Positions 1 to 9,045 of a stretch of DNA of 64,000 nucleotides are shown piece after piece. The stretch is taken from assembly GCA_963526735.1 (NCBI GenBank), contig CAURNU010000002.1:62001-126000 (forward strand), read 5' to 3'. The notes beneath the pieces are model-generated. The model did not search any database. It was not told the DNA's origin and saw nothing but the letters and a program-made list of their open reading frames with translations. Each line of letters starts with the position of its first letter. Positions within the stretch are counted from its first letter, which is position 1. Source of the stretch: CAMUQR01 sp963526735. GTDB lineage: Bacteria; Patescibacteriota; Saccharimonadia; Saccharimonadales; Saccharimonadaceae. The translations under genes and the position numbers were made by a program.

Positions 1-1
1 C

Positions 2-1237
2 GCAAAAGAACACGGACTGACTTTGCCTCTGAATGCAACCGATGCACGCCATTCAATTGGCGGGGTAATTAGTCATAACCTAATTTATCCACTCGCGCGC
101 CACGGTAATTTGATTTATCAAATGGTTGATCAACTGGAAGTAGTCCTAGCTAACGGGACGACTTTACAGACCAAGCGCCTCAACAAGCGCGAGCTCAGTG
201 CCAAAATCGGCTTACCGACCGCCGAAGGCGAAGTCTATCGCAAGATTGACGCTCTGATTGAAGAAAATCACGCCCTCATCTCTACTATCAATCCTGACCA
301 CGTCGATAACGCTGGCTACGCCAATATCGCCAAGGTCAAAACCGAGGCAGGATTTGATTTGACGCCGTTAATTATCGGCTCGCAAGGAACTTTAGGCATT
401 ATCACCGAAGCAATTATTCGCCTCGATGATTTATTGCCTTATAAAATCTCCCGTTTATTGTCGTTTACTACACTGGCTGACGCTATGGATGCTTCCGACC
501 AACTTCTAAAGCTCAAGCCAACTATTCTTGATATTTTTTCGCATAAATTGTTTCAAATATCAGCCGACCAAGGACGAATTTATCCTGACGCTATGACTGC
601 TGATGAAAAAATAGGTGGTCAAACCGCTTATCATCTGCTCGTTCAAGTTGAGGCCAAAAATAAGTTTTCGCTTAAGAGCCTAGCGAAAAAAATCACTACT
701 ATCGCCAAGCAAGCCCGCGGTGTCGCTAACGACAATGATGAAGTGATGCAAATGCGCGATTTACCACTGATGCTGGATTTTGATGAAACGATTCATAAAG
801 CAGTCCCGATTGCTTGTGGTGCTAGCGTACCCCGCGTCAAATGGCAATCGTTTGCTGACACCATCGCTAAGCTCGAAACCGCCATGGGGCTCGATTTACC
901 GATTTATGGCTCAGTACTAACTGAGGTACTGAACTTACAATCCAGTCTGGATTTGCGTCAAATTATCAACAAACAAAAAGCCCTTAAACTCCTCAATTCC
1001 TACTCAACACTTGTCACAGAACTTGGCGGTGTGATTTGTGCTAATGGTGGCGATGGACGCCTCAAGAGCTTGGTTGCACCGAAGCAAATCTCACCTGAGC
1101 TAGCTCAACTTTATGCTGAAATTAAAGCTATCTTCGACCCGTATGGTATCTTCGCGCCATGCGTTAAACAACACGCCGATTTACGTGACATCGCCCAAAA
1201 AATAACTTCTAACTACCACAATGACTTCTTCGCCTAA
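2..1237 (+). CDS. FAD-binding oxidoreductase (GlcD/D-lactate dehydrogenase-like), C-terminal part
   Basis: The frame is open from the window edge, so the N-terminus lies upstream; 411 residues are visible. SIGGVISHN near the start and GSQGTLGIITEA about 130 residues in are typical of the PCMH-type FAD-binding domain of the GlcD family. The second half fits the family's substrate-side C-terminal domain. Family members oxidise 2-hydroxy acids such as glycolate or D-lactate with flavin; the substrate here cannot be told. I see no CxxCxxC iron-sulfur motif before the stop. The stop overlaps the next gene's ATG by 17 bases, so the two are probably co-transcribed. Confidence 0.85.
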   Translation, partial: AKEHGLTLPLNATDARHSIGGVISHNLIYPLARHGNLIYQMVDQLEVVLANGTTLQTKRLNKRELSAKIGLPTAEGEVYRKIDALIEENHALISTINPDHVDNAGYANIAKVKTEAGFDLTPLIIGSQGTLGIITEAIIRLDDLLPYKISRLLSFTTLADAMDASDQLLKLKPTILDIFSHKLFQISADQGRIYPDAMTADEKIGGQTAYHLLVQVEAKNKFSLKSLAKKITTIAKQARGVANDNDEVMQMRDLPLMLDFDETIHKAVPIACGASVPRVKWQSFADTIAKLETAMGLDLPIYGSVLTEVLNLQSSLDLRQIINKQKALKLLNSYSTLVTELGGVICANGGDGRLKSLVAPKQISPELAQLYAEIKAIFDPYGIFAPCVKQHADLRDIAQKITSNYHNDFFA

Positions 1238-1850
1238 TGTCGAATTCAATTCATCGACTTATCATATCAAGGCAGACGATCTAACTCCGTTTGATCCCGA
1301 ACTTCTAACTCACGGCGACCAGCGTAATGTTGTCGATAAATATCGCCACTGGCATCTTGATGCCATTCGCCAAGATTTAGCCGAGTCAGCCTCAGAACTC
1401 GAAATCGCCATCGAGAATCTCGAACGCGATTTTAACATGGGTACAATTATTCGTAGCGCTAATGCCTTCAATGTCCGACGCGTTCATATCATCGGTCGCA
1501 AACAATGGAATAAGCGTGGAGCAATGATGACTGATAAATATATTGAGGTTATTCATCATCCAAGCGTGACGGATTTTCTATCGGCAGTGCCAACCGACTA
1601 TCAGCTGATTGCTCTTGATAACCAATCGGGCGCACACGACCTAGCTACTTTTCCATTGCCACGCCAAGCAATACTGATTTTTGGTAGCGAAAACAGTGGT
1701 ATTTCAGCCGAACTGCTCCAACACGTCCACGCCATGGTGCAAATCGAACAATTCGGCTCAACTCGCTCAATTAACGTCGGTGTCGCGGCTGGCATTGCGA
1801 TGTATGAATGGACGCGTCGCTTCAAATTAGCGCCCCAAATCGACAAATAG
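1221..1850 (+). CDS. SpoU/TrmH-family RNA 2'-O-methyltransferase
   Basis: 209 residues. The three SPOUT knot motifs are visible: NMGTIIRSANAF (motif 1), ILIFGSENSGIS (motif 2) and STRSINVGVAAGIAMYEW (motif 3). These form the S-adenosylmethionine-binding trefoil knot that methylates ribose 2'-OH in tRNA or rRNA. About 70 residues precede the knot, without an obvious L30e-like RNA-binding domain, so the target RNA cannot be predicted. The start overlaps the upstream oxidase gene by 17 bases. A second, shorter paralogue lies at 13002-13493. Confidence 0.88.
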   Translation: MTSSPNVEFNSSTYHIKADDLTPFDPELLTHGDQRNVVDKYRHWHLDAIRQDLAESASELEIAIENLERDFNMGTIIRSANAFNVRRVHIIGRKQWNKRGAMMTDKYIEVIHHPSVTDFLSAVPTDYQLIALDNQSGAHDLATFPLPRQAILIFGSENSGISAELLQHVHAMVQIEQFGSTRSINVGVAAGIAMYEWTRRFKLAPQIDK

Positions 1851-1878
1851 TTGCCTTTATCTCTAATAATGCTATAAT
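1851..1878 (+). promoter_or_regulatory. Leaderless promoter of the small membrane protein gene
   Basis: A -35-like TTGCCT (1851-1856), a 16-base spacer and TATAAT (1873-1878) stand six bases before the ATG at 1885. Transcription should start at or next to the start codon. No Shine-Dalgarno site is present. Confidence 0.7.
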
Positions 1879-1884
1879 GTTGTT

Positions 1885-2172
1885 ATGAAACAGGCTTCAC
1901 GTCTATCTACATTACGCATGATTGTCATTATTTTAAGCGTGATTATGATGCTCGGTTCTGGCTATTTATTTATTCAAAATCCCGACACCGCCGTCAATAA
2001 TCCTCTGTTTAAAGTGTTAATTGGTTTATTGGTAGTGGATTTGGCGCTCTTTATCTGGTTCAAAATCGCCAGTTCGAAGTTTACCGCTAAAAACAAAGCC
2101 ACCAAGACCCCAGTCGAACTCAGCCAAGACAGCATCCATACCAAAGATCCAAAACCCCACTCCGAAAAATAA
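1885..2172 (+). CDS. Small two-helix membrane protein, unknown function
   Basis: 95 residues. Two hydrophobic segments, about residues 11-29 and 42-61, are followed by a hydrophilic lysine-rich tail. I do not recognise a family. The start is set by the TATAAT six bases upstream. It sits between the SpoU methyltransferase gene and hisS on the same strand but has its own promoter. Both ends of the protein are probably cytoplasmic, with a short loop between the helices; this topology is inferred from hydrophobicity only. Confidence 0.7.
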   Translation: MKQASRLSTLRMIVIILSVIMMLGSGYLFIQNPDTAVNNPLFKVLIGLLVVDLALFIWFKIASSKFTAKNKATKTPVELSQDSIHTKDPKPHSEK

Positions 2173-2244
2173 TTTGGATAACTCAGACGTTTTTTTGTAA
2201 AAACAACTTTTTTGATAAACTTTGGATCTAATGAAAGGAATTTT

Positions 2245-3525
2245 ATGACATTATCAACTCAAGGCTACAAAGGTACTCGCGATTTATACCCAGAAGACAA
2301 ACAATTACAAAATCTGATTTTTAACAACTGGCACCAAACCAGCCAACAGTTTGGTTTTTTGGAGTATGGTGCGCCACTGCTTGAACCACTGGAGATTTAC
2401 CAAGCTAAATCCGGCGATGAATTAGCCAATCAACAAACCTATGCTTTTACCGACCGTGGCGATCGTCAAGTAGCGATTCGTCCAGAAATGACCCCAAGCA
2501 TTTGCCGATTAGTTGCCGCTAAACGCCAAGAATTGGCTTATCCAGCGCGATTTTATTCGGTGGCTAACTTTATGCGCTATGAACGCCCCCAAAAAGGTCG
2601 TGAACGTGAGTTCTGGCAACTTAACGCTGATATTTTTGGCGATGACTCAATTTATGCCGACGCCGAGATTTTAATGTTATCATGGCAAATTCTAATGAAC
2701 TTTGGCGCAACTCAAGATATGTTTGAGATTCGCATCAATGATCGTCGCCTGATCAACACTCTGATGAAAGATTATCTCGGACTAAACGACGACACCGCTT
2801 ACAAGCTCATCAAATTGCTCGACCAAAAGGATAAATTGCCAGTCGCTGAATTCCAAACTAAACTGGCTGAATTAGTCGCTGACAAGACAGCCCTAGCGAA
2901 GTTGCAAACTTTACTCGACAACTCTGCGCTCGATAATTTCCCAGAGGAACTCAAAAATACCACCGATTATCAAAATGTTGTCAAAATCCTGGAAGTCCTC
3001 GAGACACAAGGCATCACCAATGCGCGTTTCGATATTTTCCTAATGCGCGGTCTTGATTATTACACTGGCACCGTGTTTGAAGTGTTCGACACTCACCCAG
3101 AGAATAACCGCTCGTTATTTGGTGGCGGTCGCTACGATGGATTGGTCGGTATGTTCGGTGCTGAACCGATCTCGGCCGTTGGTGTCGCGCCTGGCGGTTC
3201 AACCTGTCTCGAGTTTGTTAAGCTCCACGATCTAGCCCCAAGCTATGTTCCAGCTACTAAGTATATGATTTTGCCACTGGATAACCAAGAATCAGCCGCT
3301 TTTCAATTAGCTAAAACCCTGCGCCAAGCCGGTATCAATGTCGAAATCGACTTCACCGATCGCAAATTAGCTAAAAAAATCAAAGCCGCCGACAAAAAAG
3401 CGATGCTCGGTGTGATTATCCTTGGTGAGCAAGAAGTTGCTAGTGGCAAATACAGCCTCAAGAACATCAAAACCAACCAAAGCGTTGAACTCGACATCAA
3501 GGCTCTAATCAAAGCTTTGGAATAA
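2245..3525 (+). CDS. hisS: Histidyl-tRNA synthetase
   Basis: 426 residues, normal for bacterial HisRS. Class II motifs are present: RPEMTPSICR, motif 2 with RYERPQKGREREFWQ, the histidine A signature RGLDYYTGTVFEV and motif 3 GGGRYDGLVG. A C-terminal anticodon-binding domain covers about the last 95 residues. An upstream in-frame TTG at 2212 exists, but ATG 2245 has AAAGGAA just before it and begins with the family's usual GYKGTRDLYPED context, so it is chosen. It charges tRNA-His in the cytoplasm. Confidence 0.97.
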   Translation: MTLSTQGYKGTRDLYPEDKQLQNLIFNNWHQTSQQFGFLEYGAPLLEPLEIYQAKSGDELANQQTYAFTDRGDRQVAIRPEMTPSICRLVAAKRQELAYPARFYSVANFMRYERPQKGREREFWQLNADIFGDDSIYADAEILMLSWQILMNFGATQDMFEIRINDRRLINTLMKDYLGLNDDTAYKLIKLLDQKDKLPVAEFQTKLAELVADKTALAKLQTLLDNSALDNFPEELKNTTDYQNVVKILEVLETQGITNARFDIFLMRGLDYYTGTVFEVFDTHPENNRSLFGGGRYDGLVGMFGAEPISAVGVAPGGSTCLEFVKLHDLAPSYVPATKYMILPLDNQESAAFQLAKTLRQAGINVEIDFTDRKLAKKIKAADKKAMLGVIILGEQEVASGKYSLKNIKTNQSVELDIKALIKALE

Positions 3526-3584
3526 TTCTATTCCAGCTCTCGGTCTTAACTTGATACAATAGATGATTATCCGTCAGTTTATGA

Positions 3585-3590
3585 TATAAT
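3585..3590 (+). promoter_or_regulatory. Leaderless -10 box of tig
   Basis: TATAAT lies seven bases before the ATG at 3598, with no Shine-Dalgarno site between. The box and the seven bases after it read TATAATATCTCTT, nearly the same as at alaS (TAAAATATCTCTT). No clear -35 element was seen. Confidence 0.7.
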
Positions 3591-3597
3591 ATCTCTT

Positions 3598-4878
3598 ATG
3601 AAAATAGAGAAAACCCATTTATCAGATACAGAAGTCAGTCTGACCATCGCCCTTGATAAAACGGCGCTAGTTGAGGCTGAAACCCAAGCCTTAAAACAAC
3701 TCGCACCAAGTGTCAGCGCTAAAGGCTTCCGCAAAGGTAAAGTCCCAGCCGACGTTGCTAAAAAGCAACTTGATCCGAGCATACTTGCCAATCGTGTGAT
3801 TGAATTAGCAGTCAACAAGGCACTGTTTGAAGCGTTTAATCAAGAGGATTTAAACCCACTCGACCAGCCAAAAGTTGACATTACTAAGTTCGTTCCAGAG
3901 CAAGAACTCGAATTTAAAGCCGTCGTACCAGTTGTGCCTGAAGTTAAATTGCCTGACTATAAGAAGCTCAAAGTCAAAAAAACCGTCGCTAAAGTCACTG
4001 ACAAAGACGTTGATGATATTTTGGCACGCGTCCAAAAAGGCTTTGCAACTGACGAATCAGTCGATCGTCCGGCGAAACTCGGCGACAAGGTTGTGATCGA
4101 CTTCAAAGGCTATCTTGGCGACAAACCATTCGAAGGTGGCGAGGCAAAAGATTACACCCTAGAACTCGGTTCAGGTCAATTTATCCCTGGTTTTGAAGAA
4201 GGAATTGTTGACAAAAAAGCCGATGAGCGCTTCGACCTAAAACTGAAATTTCCGAAAGAATACCATGCTAAAAACTTGGCTGGCAAAGCCGTAGTCTTCA
4301 CTACTAGCTTGAAAAAAGTTTTGGAAGTTAAACTGCCAGAGTTGAATGACGAGTTAGCTAAACAAGCGGGCAATTTCAAAACCCTTGAGGAGTTTAAGGC
4401 CGACATCCGCAAAAACTTAATCGTTCAAAAAGAAGAAGAGGCGGAAGCTAAATACCGTGACGAATTAGTTAACGAACTTGGCAAAAAAACCAAAGTTGCT
4501 ATTCCAGAAGTCCTCAAAACTGACCAAATCAACGCCTTAAAGCGCGATATGACTCAAAATCTGATGTATCGCGGTATGACTTTAGAGCAGTATCTTGAAT
4601 CGCTCGGCCTGAGCGAGGAAGATTGGATTACCAAGGAGCTGACTCCAGTGGCTGAAGCTCGAGTCAAATCTGGCCTAGCTATCGCCGAAGTTTCTAAACG
4701 CGAAAAAATCGAAGTTAGTGAAGACGAAGTCGATGCTAAACTTGCCGAGCTCAAAACACAATATGCTGGTAGTCCTGACGCTCTGAAACAACTCGATAAT
4801 CCAGCTGTTTGGCGTGACTTACGCAATAATCTGCTCACCGAAAAAACCATCAATCGTTTAGTTGAGCTTAACGCCTAA
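3598..4878 (+). CDS. tig: Trigger factor (ribosome-associated chaperone and prolyl isomerase)
   Basis: 426 residues, full length. The N-terminal ribosome-binding signature GFRKGKVP is present at about residues 41-48. It is followed by an FKBP-type PPIase domain (GDKVVIDFKGYLGDKPFEGG and neighbours, about residues 160-240) and the helical C-terminal chaperone arms. It shields nascent chains at the exit tunnel. It is transcribed alone from a leaderless promoter and ends at the hairpin at 4921-4950. Confidence 0.96.
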   Translation: MKIEKTHLSDTEVSLTIALDKTALVEAETQALKQLAPSVSAKGFRKGKVPADVAKKQLDPSILANRVIELAVNKALFEAFNQEDLNPLDQPKVDITKFVPEQELEFKAVVPVVPEVKLPDYKKLKVKKTVAKVTDKDVDDILARVQKGFATDESVDRPAKLGDKVVIDFKGYLGDKPFEGGEAKDYTLELGSGQFIPGFEEGIVDKKADERFDLKLKFPKEYHAKNLAGKAVVFTTSLKKVLEVKLPELNDELAKQAGNFKTLEEFKADIRKNLIVQKEEEAEAKYRDELVNELGKKTKVAIPEVLKTDQINALKRDMTQNLMYRGMTLEQYLESLGLSEEDWITKELTPVAEARVKSGLAIAEVSKREKIEVSEDEVDAKLAELKTQYAGSPDALKQLDNPAVWRDLRNNLLTEKTINRLVELNA

Positions 4879-4920
4879 ATCAGTTGCGTGGATTAACCCG
4901 CACTACTAAATTAAATATCA

Positions 4921-4950
4921 AACCTGCCGGCCATAGTCAGTTGGCAGGTT
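4921..4950 (+). terminator. Intrinsic terminator of tig
   Basis: The arms AACCTGCC and GGCAGGTT enclose a 14-base loop and are followed by TAATTTTAAT. The U-tract is modest. Confidence 0.65.
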
Positions 4951-5038
4951 TAATTTTAATGCCCAAAACTTCATATAGCCTCCTAATTCTCTGTCAGGTA
5001 TCATCTTATGTCAAAGCGTCACACCGACATCCAAAAGA

Positions 5039-5065
5039 AAATCGCCGGTAACCAACCGACGATTT
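5039..5065 (-). terminator. Intrinsic terminator of the HNH/GrpB unit
   Basis: On the minus strand, AAATCG-CGGT pairs with ACCG-CGATTT (one mismatch) and is followed by TTTCTTTT. It lies about 50 bases after the GrpB-like gene. Confidence 0.65.
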
Positions 5066-5117
5066 ATCTGAAACAAAACAATTATATTTTTATTATATCA
5101 CGCTTGTGGCTATTTTG

Positions 5118-5645
5118 TCAAGAGTTTTTGGAGGATTTTTGCTGATTTTGAGTAATTTCAGTCAATATCTGTTCAACAAACTGACTTTTAAGCTGTTTAT
5201 AAGTTGCTCGATCAGCTCGCAATTCGCGCGCTAATTGACACTTGACTTGCTTATAACGCCGACGCCAGTCTGGATTGTGACGCAAAAAGTCCCGAATCTC
5301 TACGAACTGCCGATAGCGCTGACTGCCAACTAACGCCAGATGCAAATGCACATCGCCTGCCACAGTTTCTTCCTGGCGCGATGCCAAAAAACAATATTCC
5401 GCATCACATTTTTGGCCAACAAACCACCCCGCCTGCACTAATCTTTGACTAACCATCGCAACATCGGACGACGCTCGCACACCGATCAAAACATCAATAA
5501 TATTTTTACCGACTAACCCTGGCACAGCCGTTGAACCAACATGCTCAATCACAACATCATCACCTAGCAACTCTAATAACTGCCGTTTCACTAACGCGAA
5601 TTGTCGCTGATTTTTTATTAGATTTTGTCGAACGATTACTACCAT
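5118..5645 (-). CDS. GrpB-like (UPF0157) nucleotidyltransferase-fold protein
   Basis: 175 residues. The family hallmark is at residues 34-56, with EHVGSTAVPGLVGKNIIDV: a GS motif followed by an aspartate, as in the nucleotidyltransferase fold. The biochemical role of the family is not established. It starts 14 bases after the HNH nuclease stop, with no Shine-Dalgarno site, so it is the second gene of that unit. It ends in TGA, shared in this window only with its neighbour. Together these suggest the pair arrived or evolved as a unit. Confidence 0.85.
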   Translation of the reverse strand: MVVIVRQNLIKNQRQFALVKRQLLELLGDDVVIEHVGSTAVPGLVGKNIIDVLIGVRASSDVAMVSQRLVQAGWFVGQKCDAEYCFLASRQEETVAGDVHLHLALVGSQRYRQFVEIRDFLRHNPDWRRRYKQVKCQLARELRADRATYKQLKSQFVEQILTEITQNQQKSSKNS

Positions 5646-5659
5646 ATTTTAAATAAAAC

Positions 5660-6385
5660 TCACTTTGGGCATTTTGTCAATTCACGAGCGATGGCTTGCT
5701 TTTCGGCCTCAGTCACCCATAATTTATAGCGAGCTTTGATTTTAACTTGACGCGCCACGTATTGACAACGAAATGATTTATTAGATGGCAACCACGTGGC
5801 AGCATCGGCATCGCCTTTTTGCTGATTGGCTGGGCCATCAACCGCCAATAGATTATCTGGATCGTTATAAAATTGATGACGCTCGGCTGGCGTCAGTTGT
5901 TGAGCACCTTTTTGCCAAGCGTCACTGACTGCTACGATATGATCAATCTGCACTGCCGAACTCGACTGCTGGCCACGCTGGTAATTAATCAACTGCCCCG
6001 TGTATGGATCATGTAGTTTACCCGATAGGACTTTGCATTTTTGGTCGACTTGCACCTCTGTTAAATCACGCTTTAAAATCACATTGCGCATATCACAAGC
6101 GCCGACCTTACCCCAACCATCGCTAAACTGTTCGCGTTTATAGCCAGTCTTGGGCGCCCGGCCTTTGACTTCCAGAGTGTTTAATAAATCAAGTGAAGCC
6201 TGATCAGTCTGAAACTGTCCCAAACCAACATCATAACCGAAGAATTGCCCCAACTCCGTCCAAAACTGACGATACTGCAACGCGGGAATCTGCACTAAAA
6301 TCACCAGCAATACCGCCAGCACACCCAACAACGCTAGACGTCGTCGTCGCTGAAAAATATTTGCTGTTTTAAAAACTTTAAACAT
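5660..6385 (-). CDS. Membrane-anchored or secreted HNH nuclease (DUF1524/GmrSD C-terminal type)
   Basis: 241 residues. An arginine-rich N-terminus and a hydrophobic segment (about 18-36) form a signal anchor. The C-terminal half has the DUF1524-type HNH signature: IDHIVAVSDAW with D148 and H149, then NDPDNLLAV (N178) and NQQKGD (N187, K190). Four cysteines (97, 117, 207, 239) fit two disulfides in an extracellular domain. Related secreted proteins are predicted to cut DNA; a role in nutrient DNA scavenging or attack on neighbours is inference. TATAAT is six bases before the ATG. It ends in TGA, rare here. Confidence 0.85.
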   Translation of the reverse strand: MFKVFKTANIFQRRRRLALLGVLAVLLVILVQIPALQYRQFWTELGQFFGYDVGLGQFQTDQASLDLLNTLEVKGRAPKTGYKREQFSDGWGKVGACDMRNVILKRDLTEVQVDQKCKVLSGKLHDPYTGQLINYQRGQQSSSAVQIDHIVAVSDAWQKGAQQLTPAERHQFYNDPDNLLAVDGPANQQKGDADAATWLPSNKSFRCQYVARQVKIKARYKLWVTEAEKQAIARELTKCPK

Positions 6386-6391
6386 AAACTT

Positions 6392-6397
6392 ATTATA
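6392..6397 (-). promoter_or_regulatory. Leaderless -10 box of the HNH nuclease gene
   Basis: TATAAT on the minus strand is six bases before the ATG at 6385. No Shine-Dalgarno site can fit between them. Confidence 0.7.
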
Positions 6398-6453
6398 CCT
6401 CAGTTCTAATTTTTACGGGAGTTTTTAGCTAAAAACCACTCCGATGTTGAAAA

Positions 6454-6482
6454 TTGCACTCGCCCTAACTTTTCGCTACAAT
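6454..6482 (+). promoter_or_regulatory. Leaderless promoter of the M1 aminopeptidase gene
   Basis: TTGCAC (6454-6459), a 17-base spacer and TACAAT (6477-6482) are followed by six bases and the ATG at 6489. This also argues against the upstream in-frame ATG at 6444, which lies ahead of the -35 box. Confidence 0.75.
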
Positions 6483-6488
6483 ATTAGT

Positions 6489-8978
6489 ATGAAATTAGAG
6501 CATTTTTTTGAGCATTTTAAACCAGAAAATTATCAACTTAAACTTGAGATTGATCGTATTGGTCGACATTTTCAAGGCACAGTAGTGATTACCGGTCAAG
6601 TAAAAAATCCTAGTGGAATCGTCAAATTCCATGCTAATTATTTAACCATCGAATCGGTCAAAACCGGCGACCAGGCGGTTGAGTTTAGTTATTATGATAA
6701 TGTTTTAGAACTAACTAACCCTAATAGTCAGCCGATGACCATTGATTATAGCGGGCAAATTATTGACCAGATGAACGGTATTTATCCGTGCTATTATCAA
6801 CTTGACGGTCAGCCTTGCGAGCTAATCGCCAGCCAGTTTGAGAGCCACTATCTGCGCGAGGTAATGCCGTGCGTCGATGAGCCGATTGCCAAGGCAACTT
6901 TTGATCTGACACTAGTCACCGAGACAGGCGTGACGGCGTTATCGAACATGCCGGTTGCCGAGCAACAGCAGGTCGATGGTCAGCTTCACACCACCTTTTC
7001 CACTACGCCATTGATGAGTGGCTACACGCTTGGTTTTGTAGTCGGCGAGCTCATCAGCAAGACCGCTACTACCGCTTCAGGCGTTCAGACAACCGTCTAT
7101 GCTACACCAGCTCACCAGCCCGAGGCACTTGATTTTGCACTCAATGTCGCAGTCAAATCAATTGATTTTTATGAACAGTTCTTAGGTGTTAAATATCCCC
7201 TACCAAAATGCGACCACGTAGCTTTACCAGACTTCGCAGCGGGCGCAATGGAAAACTGGGGCTTAGTGACTTATCGCGAAGCTTTACTACTAGCCGACAA
7301 CACCACCGCCGTCAGTTCAAAAAAACAAATCGCTTCAGTAATCGCTCACGAACTCGCTCACATGTGGTTTGGTAATCTAGTAACAATGAAATGGTGGGAT
7401 GAACTGTGGCTTAATGAGAGCTTAGCGACGTTACTCGAGCACTTCGCGGTTGAGGCGATTTATCCGGAATATCAGATTTGGCATGATTTTTATAGTTTTA
7501 ATTACCAGTACGCTCAAAGTCGCGACGCTCTGCCGGGCGTACAGCCGATTTTGACGCCGATTAAACATCCTGATGAGATTAGCACGATTTTTGACGGGGC
7601 AATTGTCTATGCCAAAGGAGCATGCGTGATGTTAATGCTCGAAAAATGGCTCGGTCAATCTCAATTCGCTCAGGCACTGGGACAATTTTTAACGCAATTT
7701 GCTTATCAAAACCCAACAACCGATGACTTTTTGGCTACTTTTGAGCAGATTTCCGGCAAACCAGTGGTTGATTTTATGCAAAAATGGCTCCATCAAAGTG
7801 GTTTTCCACTGGTGGAATTACGCGATCAGACGCTCAGTCAGCGCCAATTTGGCTATGACAGTCAGCAAATCTGGCCAATTCCTCTCGGCGTAGAAGCCAC
7901 CAGCGCTAATCTCCCAGAGGTGCTGTGGCAAGCTGAGGCCAGCACTAATCAGCAACCGTGCCTGATCAATCGCGACGTTGTCGGCTTTATGGTGACAAAT
8001 TACGATGAGGTGCGCAAAAATTACTTGCGTCAGCGTTTAACGACGGGCGAATTGAGTGCGCTCGATCAATTTTATTATTTATCTAACCAACTATTGCTCG
8101 CCAAACATAATTACATCGCCTCAGCCGAGCTAGTCGATGATTTTCAGTCGTTTCAAGACAAAGAGCATGATTTACTAGTCTGGAACAATCTGGCGAAAAT
8201 TATCGGCTCGCTCCGCTTTTTTGTTGAGGCGACCGCAACAGAGAAAAATTTAAAACATCTAGTAGTACAAAGTGCGAAATCACAGGCTGAGAAACTTGGT
8301 TTCACCGCGCAAGTCACGGACACACCCGAACAGCTCGAATTGCGCGCACTGCTCGTCAGTCAACTAGCATACGCCGAGGAGCCAACAACTGTCGACTGGC
8401 TGATTCAACAATTTAACAACCATTACCCAGTCCGTCTAGCTGAACTCAGCCCCGATTTACGCAGTGTAATTTTAAGTGCTAAACTGAAATATGACTTCAC
8501 CGAAGATGTTTTCGAGACGTTGGTTCAGCAGTACCAAACCACGCATAATCCTGATTTTAAAGACGATTTGCGCGTTGCTCTGACTAGCGTTCGCGAGTTA
8601 TCAGCTGGTCAGCGTTTGATTGATTTACTCAGTGATAAAACCGTTGTTAAAAACCAAGACCTCAGCGCTTGGTTCGTGATGATTTTACGTAATCGTCAGC
8701 TTAAAGACTTAGCATGGCAGTGGCTTAAAGCTAATTTCGCTAAGCTTCGTCAGACTTTCAGCGAAAATAAAGATTACGCTGATTTTGCACGCTACGCTGG
8801 CGCCGTGCTTTATGCCGAACAAGATTTAATAGAGTATGAGCAGTTATTCACGCCTTATCGCGATGATTTAGCCTTAGCGCGCACTATTGAAGTTGGTCTG
8901 TCAGAAATTGAACTTCGTCACCAGCTTTACCAGCGCGATGCCCAAAGTGTAATTGATAAATTATCAAGCCTTAAATAA
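6489..8978 (+). CDS. M1-family zinc aminopeptidase
   Basis: 829 residues. The exopeptidase motif GAMEN is at 252-256. The zinc site HELAH is at 287-291, with the third ligand E310 in WLNES. About 450 residues of C-terminal domain follow, as in ERAP/tricorn-interacting-factor-type M1 enzymes. There is no signal peptide, so it is cytoplasmic. It trims N-terminal residues from peptides, useful to a cell that imports amino acids. The start is set by the promoter six bases upstream, not by the earlier ATG at 6444. It is a single-gene unit ending at the shared hairpin 9002-9032. Confidence 0.95.
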   Translation: MKLEHFFEHFKPENYQLKLEIDRIGRHFQGTVVITGQVKNPSGIVKFHANYLTIESVKTGDQAVEFSYYDNVLELTNPNSQPMTIDYSGQIIDQMNGIYPCYYQLDGQPCELIASQFESHYLREVMPCVDEPIAKATFDLTLVTETGVTALSNMPVAEQQQVDGQLHTTFSTTPLMSGYTLGFVVGELISKTATTASGVQTTVYATPAHQPEALDFALNVAVKSIDFYEQFLGVKYPLPKCDHVALPDFAAGAMENWGLVTYREALLLADNTTAVSSKKQIASVIAHELAHMWFGNLVTMKWWDELWLNESLATLLEHFAVEAIYPEYQIWHDFYSFNYQYAQSRDALPGVQPILTPIKHPDEISTIFDGAIVYAKGACVMLMLEKWLGQSQFAQALGQFLTQFAYQNPTTDDFLATFEQISGKPVVDFMQKWLHQSGFPLVELRDQTLSQRQFGYDSQQIWPIPLGVEATSANLPEVLWQAEASTNQQPCLINRDVVGFMVTNYDEVRKNYLRQRLTTGELSALDQFYYLSNQLLLAKHNYIASAELVDDFQSFQDKEHDLLVWNNLAKIIGSLRFFVEATATEKNLKHLVVQSAKSQAEKLGFTAQVTDTPEQLELRALLVSQLAYAEEPTTVDWLIQQFNNHYPVRLAELSPDLRSVILSAKLKYDFTEDVFETLVQQYQTTHNPDFKDDLRVALTSVRELSAGQRLIDLLSDKTVVKNQDLSAWFVMILRNRQLKDLAWQWLKANFAKLRQTFSENKDYADFARYAGAVLYAEQDLIEYEQLFTPYRDDLALARTIEVGLSEIELRHQLYQRDAQSVIDKLSSLK

Positions 8979-9001
8979 TCCACACACCATCAATTACACA
9001 A

Positions 9002-9032
9002 AAAAGCACATATTTTGACGCCTAGTGCTTTT
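9002..9032. terminator. Bidirectional terminator between the M1 peptidase and rnhB genes
   Basis: AAAAGCAC and GTGCTTTT form the stem between two convergent genes. The A and T flanks serve both directions. Confidence 0.7.
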
Positions 9033-9045
9033 AATTATCCGCAGG

